From Thalassotalea marina (GTDB lineage: Bacteria > Pseudomonadota > Gammaproteobacteria > Enterobacterales > Alteromonadaceae): DNA of 64,000 nucleotides. The DNA is taken from the NCBI RefSeq assembly GCF_014656435.1, contig NZ_BNCK01000007.1, positions 186,001 to 250,000 of the forward strand, read 5' to 3'. Each line of letters starts with the position of its first letter. Positions within the stretch are counted from its first letter, which is position 1. This document shows, in pieces, positions 46,033-54,593 of the stretch. The notes under the pieces were generated by a model. It worked only from the letters and a program-made list of their open reading frames with translations, did no database searches and had not been told where the DNA came from. Both the position numbers and the translations under genes were made by a program.

Positions 46033-47853
46033 ATGAATAATTCACTCTTACATAACCTCACCATTTTAGCGATAGTTTTTTTTATAGTCGCTTGCCAGTC
46101 AGACAATACGATAATAGATGACAGTGCTGAACAGCCGAGTGTTACATCACCAGTGAATTCTTCGCTTAAGCGAATAGACTTGAACAATAGGTACTATCAT
46201 ATTGCGTCTCCAGCGAACTTTAACAACGACAAAGCTTACAAATTATTACTGGTTTTTCACGGCTCAGGCGGCAGTGGCATAGGAATGAGCGGCGTCGCCC
46301 AATTTGAACAACTCTCGCAAGACTACCTTGTTGTATACGCCAAATCGCAAGAGGTTGAGTGGAATGAAGGCTGCGATTGCAACATTGCTCATCGAAAAGG
46401 CATCGATGATTTAGCTTATGTTGAACAAGTGATTAGCGACATAAAAAACAACTATCGCATACTAGATGGCGAAATATATGGTGTTGGCTTCTCTCAAGGC
46501 GCCCTGTTCAGCCAAAACTTACTATGCAACAAAAGTAGTTTGTTTAAGGCGTTAGCGGCAGTGGCAGCACCTATGTCTAAACCTTTATCGCAAACATGCC
46601 AAATTACTACACCGACCAATTATTTAGCTATTCACGGCACCGCAGATTCTGTATTGCCCTTCCAAGGATTGCAGCACAGTAATTGGGCGTTAATTTCCAG
46701 TCCTGCGGCAATTGAGTTAATTGCCTCGCTAAACCAACTGCATTCACCTGCAACGCAAACTCAGTTGTCTGACGATGTCACCGTAAATCTATATAAAAGT
46801 GATAGCGTGATAAATCAACTCGTTGCCATTGATGGCGGCAGACACACTTGGAACTACTCATCATTTAATACCAGCCAATACATATTGGATTTTTTTCAAC
46901 AAGTGTCTGATTTTCAATTACCCCAGCATGCATCACTGATTCAAACCTCAAACGGATTAAGACAGATCCGAACTATGGGTTCAGAAAATACCGGTCCAGC
47001 AGTAGTATTGCTCTCTGGTTTTAACAAGAATTTTCACAGTGACAGCGCTTGGTATGCGTTACTACAACCCTTATTAGCACAAGATTATCGTGTGCATGTT
47101 ATTGACAGTGCTGGCTTAGGTTTTAGTCCTTACAATCCTAATGGCTCTTATCAGTTATTAGCAGACGATTTATACCAAATATTAGTGTCGCTTAATGAAC
47201 GAGAAATTAGCTTAGTAGCTTTTGCCAGCAGCAATATCACCGCACAATTGTTTCAAGCCAAATATGCCGATGATGCTAACATCAAAATCAACAACATGGT
47301 TTGGATAGACCCAGATATATTACTGCCACATTCAATTGCGTTTTACAAAGGCTACCCCGTTGATTGGTATGAAAAGTATATTGTCGATTTACAACCTCAT
47401 ATTGAAGATCACTATTTCACCGAGCGCTCAACACAAAAAATTGCTGATGAAACCAAAGAAGTTCAAGCAATGGTACCCACTGAATTCAGCCAATTGATGG
47501 ATTGGGATTATTATCACGCCATGGTCAAACGTAGGCTAACCATAGCTGGACAAAAAGCACGAGCGATGAATATTGCAAAATATCCAAGTGACTTAGATGC
47601 CGTAGCCGACATTAAAATTAATAACTCTATTCCTATTACCGTCATTGACTCAGACTTTGAACAAGCCCAAATAGACAGTGCCGATGAGAACATCGATGTG
47701 ATGATACGTTGGCAACAAGAAGGCACTACATGGTCTAAAGAGATTGCGACAAAAACTAACGGTCAATACATTCCATTAAACCAAGCTAAACATTTGGTTG
47801 TATTTGAACATCCGGAAGTAATTAAGTCGGCAATTGATCACTATATGCAGTAG
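46033..47853 (+). CDS. Lipoprotein with two tandem alpha/beta-hydrolase domains
   Basis: A 606-residue protein with a lipobox (FIVAC, about 17-21). Domain 1 (about 45-290) resembles PHB-depolymerase/LpqC-type esterases: LLVFHGSGGSG oxyanion region, nucleophile elbow GVGFSQGA (Ser154), acidic HGTADSVLPF and histidine GGRHTW. Domain 2 (about 305-606) is a second alpha/beta hydrolase (AVVLLSGFNKN, VIDSAGLGFSPYNPNG, final AKHLVVFEHPE) whose elbow reads VAFASSNIT instead of GxSxG, so its activity is uncertain. The product is probably anchored in the envelope. It is divergent from the CadC-like regulator. Confidence 0.85.
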   Translation: MNNSLLHNLTILAIVFFIVACQSDNTIIDDSAEQPSVTSPVNSSLKRIDLNNRYYHIASPANFNNDKAYKLLLVFHGSGGSGIGMSGVAQFEQLSQDYLVVYAKSQEVEWNEGCDCNIAHRKGIDDLAYVEQVISDIKNNYRILDGEIYGVGFSQGALFSQNLLCNKSSLFKALAAVAAPMSKPLSQTCQITTPTNYLAIHGTADSVLPFQGLQHSNWALISSPAAIELIASLNQLHSPATQTQLSDDVTVNLYKSDSVINQLVAIDGGRHTWNYSSFNTSQYILDFFQQVSDFQLPQHASLIQTSNGLRQIRTMGSENTGPAVVLLSGFNKNFHSDSAWYALLQPLLAQDYRVHVIDSAGLGFSPYNPNGSYQLLADDLYQILVSLNEREISLVAFASSNITAQLFQAKYADDANIKINNMVWIDPDILLPHSIAFYKGYPVDWYEKYIVDLQPHIEDHYFTERSTQKIADETKEVQAMVPTEFSQLMDWDYYHAMVKRRLTIAGQKARAMNIAKYPSDLDAVADIKINNSIPITVIDSDFEQAQIDSADENIDVMIRWQQEGTTWSKEIATKTNGQYIPLNQAKHLVVFEHPEVIKSAIDHYMQ

Positions 47854-47863
47854 GCAACTACGC

Positions 47864-47895
47864 TTCGCTAACAGCTGTATATTGCTGTTAGCGAA
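47864..47895 (+). terminator. Terminator between convergent hydrolase genes
   Basis: A perfect 12-bp inverted repeat (TTCGCTAACAGC / GCTGTTAGCGAA) with an 8-nt loop is followed by TTTGACGTTT. It lies 11 bp past the two-domain hydrolase stop and before the convergent dienelactone-hydrolase-like gene. Confidence 0.75.
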
Positions 47896-47922
47896 TTTGA
47901 CGTTTAATCTTTATTTACTTTT

Positions 47923-48807
47923 TTAGTCGACATCAAATTGTGTTTTAAAGAAGTCGACTAAATATCGATTAGCTTTTTTGCGCGCTTTTTTGTTAGGTTT
48001 CATTAACACGTCCCCCCCTTGGCCTAAATGGCTAAATGGATCGACCACTATTTTTTGTGGCTCAAAGCTATTAAAAGCATGGTGAGCATCTTTGAATACC
48101 TCAACTGTTACAAAATTTTGCTCTGACTCTGATAACGATTGCTTCCAATCATCACAACTTGTAGGTAAATCATAATCATCAAGCTCACCAGTTAATATTA
48201 ATATCGGCTTTTGTGTTGTCGTTGAAATTTTATATTGTGGGATCACTGTGTAGCCCCAACAAACAGGATAAAACGCAACGTGAGCAGCAAATTGATGAAC
48301 GGGCGAGAACTCCTTAACTATTGACGTTTCTCGAGAAAGCATGGCGATAACACCACCCCAAGAAAAGCCTAAAATGCCAATTTTATCCTCATCAAATTGT
48401 GGTAATTGTGCCGCATAGCGGAAGGCGGCAAAGACATCGGGTAAGGTTTCGTGCACAGCCCGTGGACGAATAAAACTACCATCAAGCATGCCTCGTGCGG
48501 CCCACAAGTCTAACTCAAGCGTGGCAATACCCACCTTATGTAGCGAACTCTGATGATATTGACCTCTGGTATCAACACCTTTACTACCATGCACTATGAT
48601 CACCAGTGCTTTACTACTAAACTCTTTGGGAATATTTAATACTGCACCGATGGCATAATCTTCATTACTGCTAGCGACAGGAATACTGACTATCGACGTA
48701 TTGACCTTTAACCTATTTAACGCATTATTCCAATTTTTCGCGTGTGCTCCACTAGTTATGACTAACATGGCGATAATAAAAAGCACTATGGCGCTATATG
48801 ATTTCAT
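47923..48807 (-). CDS. Dienelactone hydrolase family protein, exported
   Basis: A 294-residue alpha/beta hydrolase with a signal peptide ending near ITSGAHA. Features are the VHGSKGVDTRGQY oxyanion region, the elbow ILGFSWGGVIAM (here Ser in GFSWGG), the acid in LTGELDDYD, and the late histidine DAHHAFNS. Dienelactone hydrolases proper use a cysteine nucleophile; here it is serine, so it is more likely a general esterase/hydrolase of the family. It faces the two-domain hydrolase gene and is divergent from tex. Confidence 0.85.
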   Translation of the reverse strand: MKSYSAIVLFIIAMLVITSGAHAKNWNNALNRLKVNTSIVSIPVASSNEDYAIGAVLNIPKEFSSKALVIIVHGSKGVDTRGQYHQSSLHKVGIATLELDLWAARGMLDGSFIRPRAVHETLPDVFAAFRYAAQLPQFDEDKIGILGFSWGGVIAMLSRETSIVKEFSPVHQFAAHVAFYPVCWGYTVIPQYKISTTTQKPILILTGELDDYDLPTSCDDWKQSLSESEQNFVTVEVFKDAHHAFNSFEPQKIVVDPFSHLGQGGDVLMKPNKKARKKANRYLVDFFKTQFDVD

Positions 48808-49028
48808 ATCAGCTATCCTTTTCTGACAATTGTTATTGCTGGATGATTTTAATGCCTTTTTAAAGGCTTTTTGACGCTATTGGCCAAAATGTAAGATTAG
48901 CACCGTTACAAATTAGTAATCAAACCAACGATGAAAAATGTAACCAACCCTAGTAAATTGATATCTCGATCCCCATATTGGCAATCATAAAAGTTTATTA
49001 TTTCTAAATTCGTTAGGACCGTAACCTC

Positions 49029-51356
49029 ATGACAAGTATTGCTGCGCAGATTGCTCAAGAAATAGGTGTAAAACCTACACAAGTTGAAGCTGCAATTTCA
49101 CTTATTGACGATGGCGCAACAGTGCCCTTTATCGCACGTTACCGCAAGGAAGCGACGCAAGGTCTCGATGATAATCATTTGCGTACATTGTCACAAAGAC
49201 TCAGCTATTTACGAGAATTACATGATAGAAAAGAAGTTGTTCTAAATAACATAGAGCAACAAGGAAAGTTAAGTGCCGAGCTACGTCAGCAAATTGAAGC
49301 TGCAGACAATAAAACTCGTCTTGAAGATTTATATTTACCATTTAAACCCAAACGCAGAACTAAAGGCCAAAAAGCCATTGAAGCAGGTTTGGCACCATTA
49401 GCTGAGCAACTGGCCAACAACTGGCAGTTATCACCAAATGATAACGCAGAAAAATTTATCAATGCCGATGCTGGTTATGCTGATGTTGAAGCAGTTTTAG
49501 ACGGTGTTAGTTATATATTGGCTGAACAATATGCTGAAGATGCAGAGTTAATTGCAAAACTGAGACAACTACTGAATAAACAAGGACACTTAACCAGTAA
49601 AGTCATCAAGAGCAAACAAAAGGATGCTGTAAAATATAAAGACTATTTTGACCATAGTGAACGCCTAAGCTCAGTACCATCACATAGAGCGCTTGCTATG
49701 TTAAGAGGTCGTAATGAAAGCTTTTTATCACTAAGTATTGATATTGCGCCAAACAGCGACGACAAATCTAGCCTCGCGGAGCAAATGATCGCCGAACACT
49801 TAAGGTTTAACTTTGCTCAGCAAGCTGCTGCGCAATTTTTTAAACAAGTTATCCAGCTCACTTGGAAACAAAAGCTGAGCCAATCTCTTGAAACAGAAGC
49901 CTTGGGTAATTTAAGAGAAAAAGCAGAAGCTGAGGCGATTAAAGTATTTGCCAAAAACCTCAGTGATTTATTGATGGCAGCACCGGCGGGCCCTAAAGTC
50001 ACTTTAGGCTTAGATCCTGGATATCGCACTGGTTGTAAAATTGCCATCGTTGATAATACCGGCAAGCTTTTACAAACCGCGACCATTTTCCCACATGAAC
50101 CACAAAACCACTGGAGCAAATCAGTTCGAACGTTAGTGAATCTGTGTAAACAGCATAAAGTGGAGCTTATCGCTATCGGCAATGGCACCGCGTCTCGGGA
50201 AAGTGACAAATTAATCGCTGAAGTGATAAAAACGCTGGAAAATAACAACGTCAGTAAGGTGATTGTCAGTGAAGCTGGCGCATCGGTATATTCTGCTTCA
50301 GAGTTAGCCGCGGCAGAATTTCCGGATCTCGATGTTTCTATTAGAGGCGCTGTATCTATCGCTCGTCGTTTACAAGACCCGCTGGCGGAATTAGTTAAGA
50401 TTGATCCTAAAGCCATTGGTGTTGGCCAATATCAACATGACGTTAGCCAAAGCCAATTAACACAAACGTTGGAAAATGTAATTGAAGATTGTGTTAATGC
50501 CGTTGGTGTTGATGTAAATAGCGCTTCAGCAGCACTACTTAGCCATATCTCAGGTTTAAATAAAACCATAGCACAGAACTTAGTAACCTATCGTGATGAA
50601 CACGGCCGCTTTAGTAATCGAAAAGAACTTAAAAATGTTGCACGACTCGGCCCTAAAGCATTTGAACAATCGGCTGGTTTTTTACGTATTCAAGACGGCG
50701 AAAACCCGTTAGATGCTTCCGGTGTTCATCCAGAAACATACGACTTAGCGGACAAAATTGCACAGCAGCTAAATAGCTCTATTGCGTCACTTATTGCCAA
50801 TACTGAACAGTTAAAAGCTGTTGATATTGACACCTTAGCTGATAGTCGTTTTGGTCATGTCACGATTAAAGACGTTATTGCAGAATTAGAAAAGCCTGGT
50901 AGAGACCCTCGACCTGCGTTTAAAACCGCACAATTTAAAGAAGGTGTCGAAAAAATCCAAGACCTTGAGGTCGGTATGATTTTAGAAGGCGTTGTATCTA
51001 ACGTTGCCAATTTTGGTGCATTTGTTGATTTAGGTGTACATCAAGATGGTTTAGTCCATATATCAGCAATTACCGATAAATTCATTTCTGATCCAAGAGA
51101 TGTGATCAAAGCAGGTGACATTGTAAAAGTAAAAGTGACGGAGCTGGATGTAGAGCGAAAACGCATTAGCTTAACCATGCGATTAGACGATACTACAGCG
51201 TCGGTAAAACCAAATCACAAGCAGCATAGCAAAAATAGTAATAAACCGGCTAAAACACCGCAAACAAAAACAACAAATAAGCCAAAGAGTAAGGATCCCG
51301 CCAATGCCGCAATGGGTAATGCATTTGCTGATGCCTTTGCTAAATTAAAACAATAA
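49029..51356 (+). CDS. tex: Transcription accessory protein Tex (YhgF)
   Basis: A 775-residue nucleic-acid-binding protein. An N-terminal helical region opens IAQEIGVKPTQVEAAISLIDDGATVPFIARYRKEATQGLD, a YqgF-like RNase H fold has LGLDPGYRTGCKIAIVD, helix-hairpin-helix motifs lie around VGVDVNSASAALLSHISGL, and a C-terminal S1 RNA-binding domain begins at about 645 (GMILEGVVSNVANFGAFVDLGVHQDGLVHIS). The Lys/Asn-rich tail is variable. Length and order are standard. It is followed by a strong terminator. Confidence 0.97.
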   Translation: MTSIAAQIAQEIGVKPTQVEAAISLIDDGATVPFIARYRKEATQGLDDNHLRTLSQRLSYLRELHDRKEVVLNNIEQQGKLSAELRQQIEAADNKTRLEDLYLPFKPKRRTKGQKAIEAGLAPLAEQLANNWQLSPNDNAEKFINADAGYADVEAVLDGVSYILAEQYAEDAELIAKLRQLLNKQGHLTSKVIKSKQKDAVKYKDYFDHSERLSSVPSHRALAMLRGRNESFLSLSIDIAPNSDDKSSLAEQMIAEHLRFNFAQQAAAQFFKQVIQLTWKQKLSQSLETEALGNLREKAEAEAIKVFAKNLSDLLMAAPAGPKVTLGLDPGYRTGCKIAIVDNTGKLLQTATIFPHEPQNHWSKSVRTLVNLCKQHKVELIAIGNGTASRESDKLIAEVIKTLENNNVSKVIVSEAGASVYSASELAAAEFPDLDVSIRGAVSIARRLQDPLAELVKIDPKAIGVGQYQHDVSQSQLTQTLENVIEDCVNAVGVDVNSASAALLSHISGLNKTIAQNLVTYRDEHGRFSNRKELKNVARLGPKAFEQSAGFLRIQDGENPLDASGVHPETYDLADKIAQQLNSSIASLIANTEQLKAVDIDTLADSRFGHVTIKDVIAELEKPGRDPRPAFKTAQFKEGVEKIQDLEVGMILEGVVSNVANFGAFVDLGVHQDGLVHISAITDKFISDPRDVIKAGDIVKVKVTELDVERKRISLTMRLDDTTASVKPNHKQHSKNSNKPAKTPQTKTTNKPKSKDPANAAMGNAFADAFAKLKQ

Positions 51357-51382
51357 ATGGTTATAAACCAATCACCATATAT

Positions 51383-51413
51383 AAAAAAGCTGAGTTAATA
51401 ACTCAGCTTTTTT
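51383..51413. terminator. Bidirectional terminator between tex and chemoreceptor
   Basis: A6-GCTGAGTT-AAT-AACTCAGC-T7 is a perfect 8-bp stem flanked by A and T runs, placed between the convergent ends of tex and the PAS chemoreceptor gene. Confidence 0.9.
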
Positions 51414-51433
51414 TACTTTAAACCACTAAGTTT

Positions 51434-52966
51434 TTATCGGAACGTAGAACTTAGCGATTCAAGCTTCTCAGCTGTTTGATTTACCCCAACACCATGCTGA
51501 TTAACTTGTTGAGCAATTGCCGTATTGTCTTTTGAAATACCATCAATTTGATGTACATTGTTGCTAATCTCAGCGGCTACTGCACTTTGTTGCTCAGTCG
51601 CAGTAGCTATTTGCCCAGTAATATCAGTCATTTCATCCATCAGTGCTTTGATCTTGTCCATGCCCACTTTGGCTTCATTTGCGTCACTTGCACAGCTTTG
51701 TGCGTCATCTCGACTCGATAGCATGATGTCACTCCATTGTTGAAGTGTTTGCTGAAGTTCTACAACAGAGCCCTGAATTTGCACAGTAGCAGCTTGAGTA
51801 CGCCCCGCTAAGGTTCTTACCTCATCAGCAACCACAGCAAACCCTCTGCCCTGCTCACCTGCACGCGCCGCTTCAATCGCTGCATTTAAGGCTAACAAGT
51901 TAGTTTGATCTGCAATACCTTGAATTTCAGACATAATATCTGAGATTCTGCTGACATCTGTCACTAAGCTAGTTGCCGTTGTGGCAGCTTTCTCTACTTC
52001 ATACGACAAGTTGTTGATTTTATTTTGACTATTATCAATAACACCGATCGCTTGATTACATTCATCCTGTATGATCACCACTTTATCATAGGCACTGGTG
52101 GTATTTAGGCTAACATCTTGTACCGTCGCACTCATTTCGGTAATTGCAGTTGCTAATTGATTTAGCTGGCTATTCTCTTCGACTAACCCTGTCAAAGAAC
52201 GTTCTGAGGTTTGTATTAGTTCTTGTGCTAAGTCAAGCAAGCCTTTTCCTGAATCATGGCTACGCCCCAAAATAGTCCGCACTTTTGCTTGTGTCATTAA
52301 ATACGGGTAATGCAGTAAATTTGTGATGCCCTTGCCACAATAAACTAGTCTAGAAGGGCTGTCATATGTCTCTTTATACTGAGCAACCTGATTGGGTATC
52401 GTAACAAATTCGTCATTGAACAATAGAATTAGCGACACAACAAGCAATAATATTAACCCTGCGGCTAGATAGGAAATAAACAATGCGCTATACATTGTGA
52501 CAAGCAATACAAGCAAAGCACCAATACTGCGCTTTAAAGTAATATTGGTTGAAAATTCACGAATAGCTTTACCTTGGTTGATCTGTTGATAAAGCTTTTC
52601 AGCACTATCTATCTGTTGTTTTGTTGGTTTACAGCGAACAGACTGATAACCAACAATAACATCATTTTCATACAGCGGCGTCACGTAGGCATCTACCCAA
52701 TAGTAATCACCATTTTTACAGCGATTTTTTACCATGCCACGCCACGAATCTCCACGTTTAAGCTTTTGCCACAAATCGCCAAAGGCAGCTTTAGGCATAT
52801 CTGGATGGCGAACAATATTGTGATTCTGTGATATCAGTTCTTCTTTGCTATAACCGGCCACTCGGCAAAAACTCTCATTGGCATAAGTGATCACACCACG
52901 GGTATCTGTGGTAGAAACTAACTGTTCGTGTTCGGAAAAAGTGACTTCATTCGTGGTTATATTCAT
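51434..52966 (-). CDS. PAS-domain methyl-accepting chemotaxis protein (Aer-like)
   Basis: A 510-residue chemoreceptor. An N-terminal PAS domain (about 14-120) contains [33 protein letters not shown], the Aer-type pattern that binds FAD in E. coli Aer. Two close hydrophobic helices (about 145-185) form a membrane anchor without a periplasmic domain. The C-terminal signalling domain has [35 protein letters not shown]. It probably senses redox or oxygen for energy taxis. FAD binding is inferred by analogy. Confidence 0.93.
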   Translation of the reverse strand: MNITTNEVTFSEHEQLVSTTDTRGVITYANESFCRVAGYSKEELISQNHNIVRHPDMPKAAFGDLWQKLKRGDSWRGMVKNRCKNGDYYWVDAYVTPLYENDVIVGYQSVRCKPTKQQIDSAEKLYQQINQGKAIREFSTNITLKRSIGALLVLLVTMYSALFISYLAAGLILLLVVSLILLFNDEFVTIPNQVAQYKETYDSPSRLVYCGKGITNLLHYPYLMTQAKVRTILGRSHDSGKGLLDLAQELIQTSERSLTGLVEENSQLNQLATAITEMSATVQDVSLNTTSAYDKVVIIQDECNQAIGVIDNSQNKINNLSYEVEKAATTATSLVTDVSRISDIMSEIQGIADQTNLLALNAAIEAARAGEQGRGFAVVADEVRTLAGRTQAATVQIQGSVVELQQTLQQWSDIMLSSRDDAQSCASDANEAKVGMDKIKALMDEMTDITGQIATATEQQSAVAAEISNNVHQIDGISKDNTAIAQQVNQHGVGVNQTAEKLESLSSTFR

Positions 52967-53143
52967 ATATTCTTCAAATTCGTAGGTTATTTAACCAACC
53001 CATTCATAACGTTGACATAGATTAGCTAAGTTTATCAACAACACAATGAATTATTGATCTTAATCACGAATAATCAAATTATACCTTGGTACTAACCGGT
53101 ATTCTTACTGATTAAATAGCATACAGAATCGAAAAGTTTAGAT

Positions 53144-53168
53144 AAAAAAAGGGAAGCTAAGCTTCCCT
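53144..53168 (-). terminator. Terminator of the porin gene
   Basis: AGGGAAGCT-N-AGCTTCCCT (9-bp perfect stem) is followed on the minus strand by seven T, about 50 bp after the porin stop. Confidence 0.88.
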
Positions 53169-53218
53169 AAATAACCCCGAAAAGAGGTTAACTAACGCAA
53201 GGTGGTGTCGATAAGTCG

Positions 53219-54277
53219 TTACAATACGTACTTCACCGAAAGTTGTGCATAGTCCGAATCGGCATCTAAGTCTTTTGCTTTGAAGTTACCAAATTCAATA
53301 CCATATGAAAGTTTAGGTGTTACATTTTTGAAGATGTTAACGCCCCAGTGAGTGCGATCTCGATCAGATTCGTCGGTTTCGGTGTTGCCATAGAACACGT
53401 TAGTTCTTAAGGTTTCAGTCCAAAAATGACGGTAAGCAACAGAAATTGAAGTTGTGTCTTCTACTTCTTCTCCCACTAAGTCTGTTGCCGCAGCAGCACC
53501 TACATAACGGCCCGTGTTACCACCGTGGAACTGGAATCTGAAGTCATCTTTACCGAAGGTATTTATTTTACCAGCCACACCATAACCAAAACCAGACTCC
53601 GAGTTACCACCAGCTGTTTCTAGTTTACGAGCTAGACCAGCAACCGATACGTTACCCCAGTCACCACTAAAGGTATATTTAGCAATAACATCTGGCATTG
53701 AATCTTTTGAACCATAGCCGCCAGCACCTTTGTAACCACCATATGATTCAGGGTTTTCTATAGCAATTTGAAAACCTCCATTGGTGTAACGAATAAGGTC
53801 TTGACGCACAAAGGCTGCTGCTACTAACGGGCCACCAAAGTCTGCAGCTTCAGCTAACGCACTGGTGTTAACAAAAGTCGACCAAGTTTGACCTACAGTC
53901 CAATTTTTATATTTGATAAACGCATGTCTAAGTCTCGGATGGCGAGAATTAGTGAGAATTTCGTTGCCATCGCCGCCATAAAAATCCATCTCGATAAAAC
54001 CGGTTATGTCACCGTGGACATATTTTGTGTTAAATCTTGTTGAGTTAGCTGAAAACTTTGTATTTGACACATCATCTTTAACAACGTGGCCAATCCAAAA
54101 ATCATCATTTGTTAGCGTTGAAGAGGCAGTACCATCAATGTAACGTAAATCACCTTGGATGTAGCCACCAAATGTAATGGTGTCTTTATCCGTCAATTTA
54201 ATTTCATAGCCAGCGTGCGCCGTGCCTGATAATACAGCGATTGCTGCAGCTACCAAACTTACTTTCTTGTTTAACAT
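53219..54277 (-). CDS. DcaP-like trimeric outer-membrane porin
   Basis: A 352-residue outer-membrane protein with a signal peptide ending at GTAHA. The mature part opens with YEIKLTDKDTITFGGYIQGDLRYIDG and continues with TRFNTKYVHGDITGFIEMDFYG, PRLRHAFIKYKNWTVGQTWSTF and a C-terminal strand SVKYVL. This is the DcaP family, whose Acinetobacter member takes up negatively charged small solutes. It is divergent from a dipeptidyl-peptidase gene; the intergenic region carries paired operator-like palindromes, so regulation may be shared. Peptide or dicarboxylate uptake is plausible but inferred. Confidence 0.85.
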   Translation of the reverse strand: MLNKKVSLVAAAIAVLSGTAHAGYEIKLTDKDTITFGGYIQGDLRYIDGTASSTLTNDDFWIGHVVKDDVSNTKFSANSTRFNTKYVHGDITGFIEMDFYGGDGNEILTNSRHPRLRHAFIKYKNWTVGQTWSTFVNTSALAEAADFGGPLVAAAFVRQDLIRYTNGGFQIAIENPESYGGYKGAGGYGSKDSMPDVIAKYTFSGDWGNVSVAGLARKLETAGGNSESGFGYGVAGKINTFGKDDFRFQFHGGNTGRYVGAAAATDLVGEEVEDTTSISVAYRHFWTETLRTNVFYGNTETDESDRDRTHWGVNIFKNVTPKLSYGIEFGNFKAKDLDADSDYAQLSVKYVL

Positions 54278-54593
54278 TCTACTTTCCCCATGTGAGTAGC
54301 GTTTTTTATAGGTACAGCTCTTCGCCTTATCGCTACTTTTGTTTAATTGGTTACTATTATTTTTATTCTGGATATAACGGTAGAGAGTTATCTTCGCTTT
54401 AGAAATTAGACCTAAGTCTAAAACCGGTGAATTTTTGATTAGACTTTAGTCGTATACACCTGCTGTTAATCTTAAAATTTATTCGACTGAACGATGGCAA
54501 ATACCTTAACCACAAAAATATGGTAAGCTAGCCCGCAACCGAGGCTCGGTGTGCCATCGAGCTATATAGCTAAAACAAAATAGGTTCTTCATC
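54278..54593. promoter_or_regulatory. Divergent porin/peptidase control region
   Basis: This 316-bp gap holds no gene. It contains a perfect TTAGAC-N4-GTCTAA palindrome (54406-54421) and a similar TTAGAC-N4-GTCGTA (54439-54454) with centres 33 bp apart, about three DNA turns. A second pair lies nearer the peptidase: ACCGAG-G-CTCGGT (54538-54550) and AGCTATATAGCT (54560-54571). The first pair are candidate dimer sites for a regulator; the second pair probably lies in the peptidase mRNA leader. Confidence 0.55.
54406..54454. promoter_or_regulatory. Paired TTAGAC palindromes (candidate operators)
   Basis: Two copies of TTAGAC-N4-GTC(TAA/GTA) share a half site and spacing; the first is fully symmetric. 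They lie 129-177 bp upstream of the porin start and 140-188 bp upstream of the peptidase start, so they could act on both. Confidence 0.5.

Noticed and set aside
49817-50416. 199-residue minus-strand ORF inside tex
   Set aside because: Fully antisense to a well-conserved coding region; serine/threonine-rich shadow frame with no start signal or recognisable motif.
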